A DNA stretch of 42,221 nucleotides from JBHELB01 sp041859045 (GTDB lineage: Bacteria > Hydrogenedentota > Hydrogenedentia > Hydrogenedentales > SLHB01). The notes beneath the pieces are model-generated. The model was not told the origin of the DNA, did no database searches, and saw nothing but the letters and a program-made list of their open reading frames with translations. Location of the stretch: positions 1 through 42,221 of the forward strand of contig JBHELB010000055.1 in the NCBI GenBank assembly GCA_041859045.1, written 5' to 3'. Below are positions 39,968 through 42,221 of this stretch, one piece after another (positions within the stretch are counted from its first letter, which is position 1; the number at the start of each line of letters is the position of its first letter). The position numbers and the translations under genes are program-made.

Positions 39968-41722
39968 TCAGCGGACAAACCGCGCGCGGACGCGGTTGTA
40001 GGTGATCCAGAAGGCTCGGAGGCGATCTCGGTCGCGGTCGTCGAGGGGTTGCCCGGCGTAGTCGGCCTGCACGAGCAGGCGCGTGAGTTCGAAGGCCTCG
40101 TCGCGCAGGGACTGCAACGGTGCGGGGAAGGCTTCCATGAACTCGTAGGGCGTCTGGCTGGGCGAGCGCGGCGTGCCGAGGTCTTGCGCCAAGGCGCAGA
40201 GCGCGTCGTAGGTGTAGGCCACGAGTTCGGCGGTGCTACGGGAGGCCGCGGCGGGTTCGCTCAAAGGGTTGCGGTAGCGCGCGGACAGCGCAATCTCGCG
40301 GCTGATGCGTGGGCGGCGGTTGATGCGCGGGAGTCGTGGCAACTGGCCCAGACGTTCGAGAACGCGATCCGCGCGTTGCAGGGCGCGCTTTACGGCAGGT
40401 GGATAACGGCGCGGGTTTCGCGTGGCCTCCGCGGCGAAAAAGCCCAGCGTCCGCAGCGTGCCGTACGCGAGGAAGAGGCCGAGCATGACCAACACCGCGC
40501 GTCCGGCGTAGTGCATGAAACGCGCCTGCTCGAGGATTTCGACCGGAGTCGCGGCGACGGGCGCGAGCCGGAACGTCGAGTTCTGCGTCCAGAAGTCGGT
40601 TTGGTGCGAGGTGATGATCGCCATTCGCGGCAACGACGGCAGCGGCAGCGCGGTTGCGCCGATCGTGATTACGGCGACCAGAGCAATGCCCAGGCCCAAC
40701 CAGAACGGGGCGAGCCCGGACGGGATAGTCACAAAGCGCGCGCGGAAATAAGCGCGAAGTCCACTCAGACTCGTCATCATGAGCAGCAATAGCGCCGAAA
40801 CCGTGTAGACCCCGATGTAGAAATGCCCGGCCATGATCATCGGATCGCCGCCGTGCATCACGACGCGCTGTCCCAGCGCGAAGATCGCCAACACCGGGAC
40901 AGAGAAATAGAAGATGGACATGCCCGGATGCCGCCGCGGCATGCGCTCGTCGAAGTCCTTGGGATCGCCGAGTTTCTTCGCTTTCGGTTTCCAGCCCTCG
41001 ATGGGGTCGTAGACGTCGGGAGTGGGCGGGGTGTCCGCGTCGCGCGCGCGCGTTCGCACGCCCCAGGCGAACTTACGCAACGTGCCCGTCAAGATGCCGA
41101 TCTCGCCCGCCGTCGGGTTTTCGTCCACGCAGCACTCGTGCGTCAGGCGGTTGGTCATCCACCACAGAAAGGCAACCAACGTCATGTTGAACAATGTCGC
41201 GGGAACCGGCGAACTCAAGAAACCACGCACGACGGAGCCCATCTCATACATCGTGGTTGTGGCGACGGTATACAGCCCGATCGCCGCCGCCAGGCCCATC
41301 GCGTAGAGCATCGACTCTTCTTGGCCGTCGCGCGCGACGAGGCGGTTTAGCGCCACGATGCCCACGAGGAAAAAGAACGCCACCCAGCGCAAGTTCAGGT
41401 CGTTGACCTCGGTGTAGACGTAGCGAACGTCGAGCAGGAACATCACCACCGACGTGACCATGACGAACACCAGCGTGGGGGCGAAGCCGAGGAGCAAGAA
41501 GTCGGTGATGGTGCGGTGCAACGGCCGCTTGACCGGCGCGGGGAGGTCCTTGCTGAGCGTCGCGAAATCCGTCTTTGGGGCGCGGGCACGCGTTTCCCGG
41601 GCGCGTTTTAGGCGTCCCTCGGCTTCGAACTGCGCCGCCTTTTCCGCCGCCTCGGCCGACAACAGCGAGGCGAGATCGGTCGCTTCCGGCGAAGGGGGCG
41701 GATCGGTTGGACGGTCGGACAT
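39968..41722 (-). CDS. Multi-span membrane protein with C-terminal DUF4129-like domain
   Basis: 584 residues from the ATG at 41722, with GAGGG eight bases upstream. A charged N-terminal cytosolic part (about 1-75) leads to seven or eight membrane helices (for example FLLLGFAPTLVFVMVTSVVM, WVAFFFLVGIVALNRL, VLAIFALGQRVV). The C-terminal soluble part ends with a DUF4129-like pattern (AYTYDALCALAQDLGTPRSP, SQTPYEFMEAF, then LTRLLVQADYAG). In other bacteria this domain accompanies transglutaminase/DUF58/MoxR membrane modules; those genes would lie beyond the window. Function unknown. Confidence 0.8.
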   Translation of the reverse strand: MSDRPTDPPPSPEATDLASLLSAEAAEKAAQFEAEGRLKRARETRARAPKTDFATLSKDLPAPVKRPLHRTITDFLLLGFAPTLVFVMVTSVVMFLLDVRYVYTEVNDLNLRWVAFFFLVGIVALNRLVARDGQEESMLYAMGLAAAIGLYTVATTTMYEMGSVVRGFLSSPVPATLFNMTLVAFLWWMTNRLTHECCVDENPTAGEIGILTGTLRKFAWGVRTRARDADTPPTPDVYDPIEGWKPKAKKLGDPKDFDERMPRRHPGMSIFYFSVPVLAIFALGQRVVMHGGDPMIMAGHFYIGVYTVSALLLLMMTSLSGLRAYFRARFVTIPSGLAPFWLGLGIALVAVITIGATALPLPSLPRMAIITSHQTDFWTQNSTFRLAPVAATPVEILEQARFMHYAGRAVLVMLGLFLAYGTLRTLGFFAAEATRNPRRYPPAVKRALQRADRVLERLGQLPRLPRINRRPRISREIALSARYRNPLSEPAAASRSTAELVAYTYDALCALAQDLGTPRSPSQTPYEFMEAFPAPLQSLRDEAFELTRLLVQADYAGQPLDDRDRDRLRAFWITYNRVRARFVR

Positions 41723-41980
41723 CGGCAACCCTCTGTTTCCCACAAAATCCGTGGGAATTCAGTGTAGATCACCCGACGCAGGGAGGTCTAGGCGGTATCC
41801 GTATGGCAAAAACGCCTCGCTTGGTTCCCCAATCGCCGGGTAAGACAACGTAGCTTGCGCAAGCCCTTATTGCTCAAACAAAGGTGGGTATTAGGGAAGC
41901 ATCCGATGGGTGCATGCAGTCCCCGCACGGTTAGCGTAAACGTTCTTGCGGCGAATGGCGGGTCTGGCGCAAGCGTGCTG

Positions 41981-42038
41981 AATCCGCGAAGCGGATGACA
42001 GAGCGTAGCCCCGGATGGAGCGAAGCGGAACCCTGGGT
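41981..42038 (+). repeat. Inverted repeat, left arm
   Basis: It begins AATCCGCGAAGCGGATGACA and contains GTAGCCCCGGATGGAGCGAA. The right arm at 42148-42221 is its approximate reverse complement, with a few substitutions and an extra internal segment. Confidence 0.8.
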
Positions 42039-42112
42039 TTGGCACCTCAAACAGGGAACCCGCGCAGCGGGTGTCAGAGTCGCCTTCTTGGAGAAGCATT
42101 CCATTTTCTAAC

Positions 42113-42138
42113 ACCCCGTTCCGGGGTTCTTTTCTTTG
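42113..42138 (+). terminator. Hairpin with T-rich tail
   Basis: ACCCCG/CGGGGT around TTC, followed by TCTTTTCTTT. It fits an intrinsic terminator on the + strand but no upstream gene is identified; it may belong to the repeat element. Confidence 0.45.
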
Positions 42139-42147
42139 GGAGAGCAT

Positions 42148-42221
42148 CCCCCGGGTTCCACTTCGCGGCTACGCCGCTCCGTTCCACCCGGGGCTACGTT
42201 CTGTCATCCGCTTCGCGGATT
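42148..42221 (-). repeat. Inverted repeat, right arm (runs to window edge)
   Basis: Its reverse complement starts with the same AATCCGCGAAGCGGATGACA as the left arm, then AACGTAGCCCCGGGTGGAAC. The window ends at the arm boundary, so further copies may follow. Confidence 0.8.

Larger units (their letters stand above)
41723..42221. other. Non-coding right edge with large repeats
   Basis: No supported gene in about 500 bases. Contents are a long inverted repeat (arms 41981-42038 and 42148-42221) and a hairpin with T-rich tail at 42113-42138. Open frames here run through the repeats and look spurious. Confidence 0.6.

Noticed and set aside
41788..42147. 119-codon minus-strand frame at the right edge
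   Set aside because: It is a translation of the repeat element; such proteins are typical spurious predictions.

Overview
The window is a GC-rich bacterial chromosome segment with dense gene packing, frequent GTG/TTG starts and ATGA/GTGA stop-start overlaps. Lipobox-bearing lipoproteins, periplasm-directed enzymes and flagellin point to a flagellated, probably diderm bacterium. The zinc-type S14, the absence of L30 and S4 from their usual operon slots, paired b/b' ATP synthase subunits and palindromic REP-like repeats would fit a deep lineage such as Planctomycetota, Hydrogenedentota or other PVC-neighbour phyla. That placement is inference and no single marker proves it.

Region 1 (1-15129, + strand) is a nearly complete tuf-S10-spc-alpha supercluster: the end of tuf, rpsJ-rplC-rplD-rplW-rplB-rpsS-rplV-rpsC-rplP-rpmC-rpsQ, rplN-rplX-rplE-rpsN-rpsH-rplF-rplR-rpsE-rplO-secY-adk-map-infA-rpmJ, then rpsM-rpsK-rpoA-rplQ. 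It closes with a strong intrinsic terminator at 15153. rpmD (L30) and rpsD (S4) are missing from their canonical places.

Region 2 (15430-25068) starts with a small predicted lipoprotein on +. The minus strand then carries a complete F1Fo ATP synthase operon, transcribed right to left from a promoter at 25040-25068: a chalcone-isomerase-like exported protein, AtpZ-like, AtpI-like, a, c, b', b, delta, alpha, gamma, beta, epsilon, and finally a stand-alone receiver-domain response regulator. The b subunit has an extra N-terminal membrane helix and a charged loop, and the c subunit has only part of the Na+-site signature.

Region 3 (25236-28886, + strand) is a flagellar filament locus. A textbook sigma-28 promoter precedes a roughly 550-nt leader, followed by two tandem short flagellins and flaG. 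A TPR protein with its own extended -10 promoter follows.

Region 4 (28893-31961) is a cell-envelope/shape module: an M23 lipoprotein (-), a very strong promoter followed by a foldable leader or candidate stable RNA, a membrane-anchored coiled-coil M23 endopeptidase overlapping functionally with an adjacent bactofilin, and a short RlpA-like double-psi beta-barrel protein whose leader resembles the 5' half of tRNA-Tyr.

Region 5 (32077-41722, - strand) holds aspS with a near-consensus promoter, an unusual 877-residue TPR/metallo-beta-lactamase-fold fusion, a divergent penicillin-acylase-family exported protein whose expected nucleophile position is Gly, and a multi-span membrane protein with a C-terminal DUF4129-like domain. 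REP-like palindromes flank the TPR/MBL gene and a large inverted repeat lies at the right edge. No tRNA, rRNA, CRISPR array, transposase or prophage gene was found.
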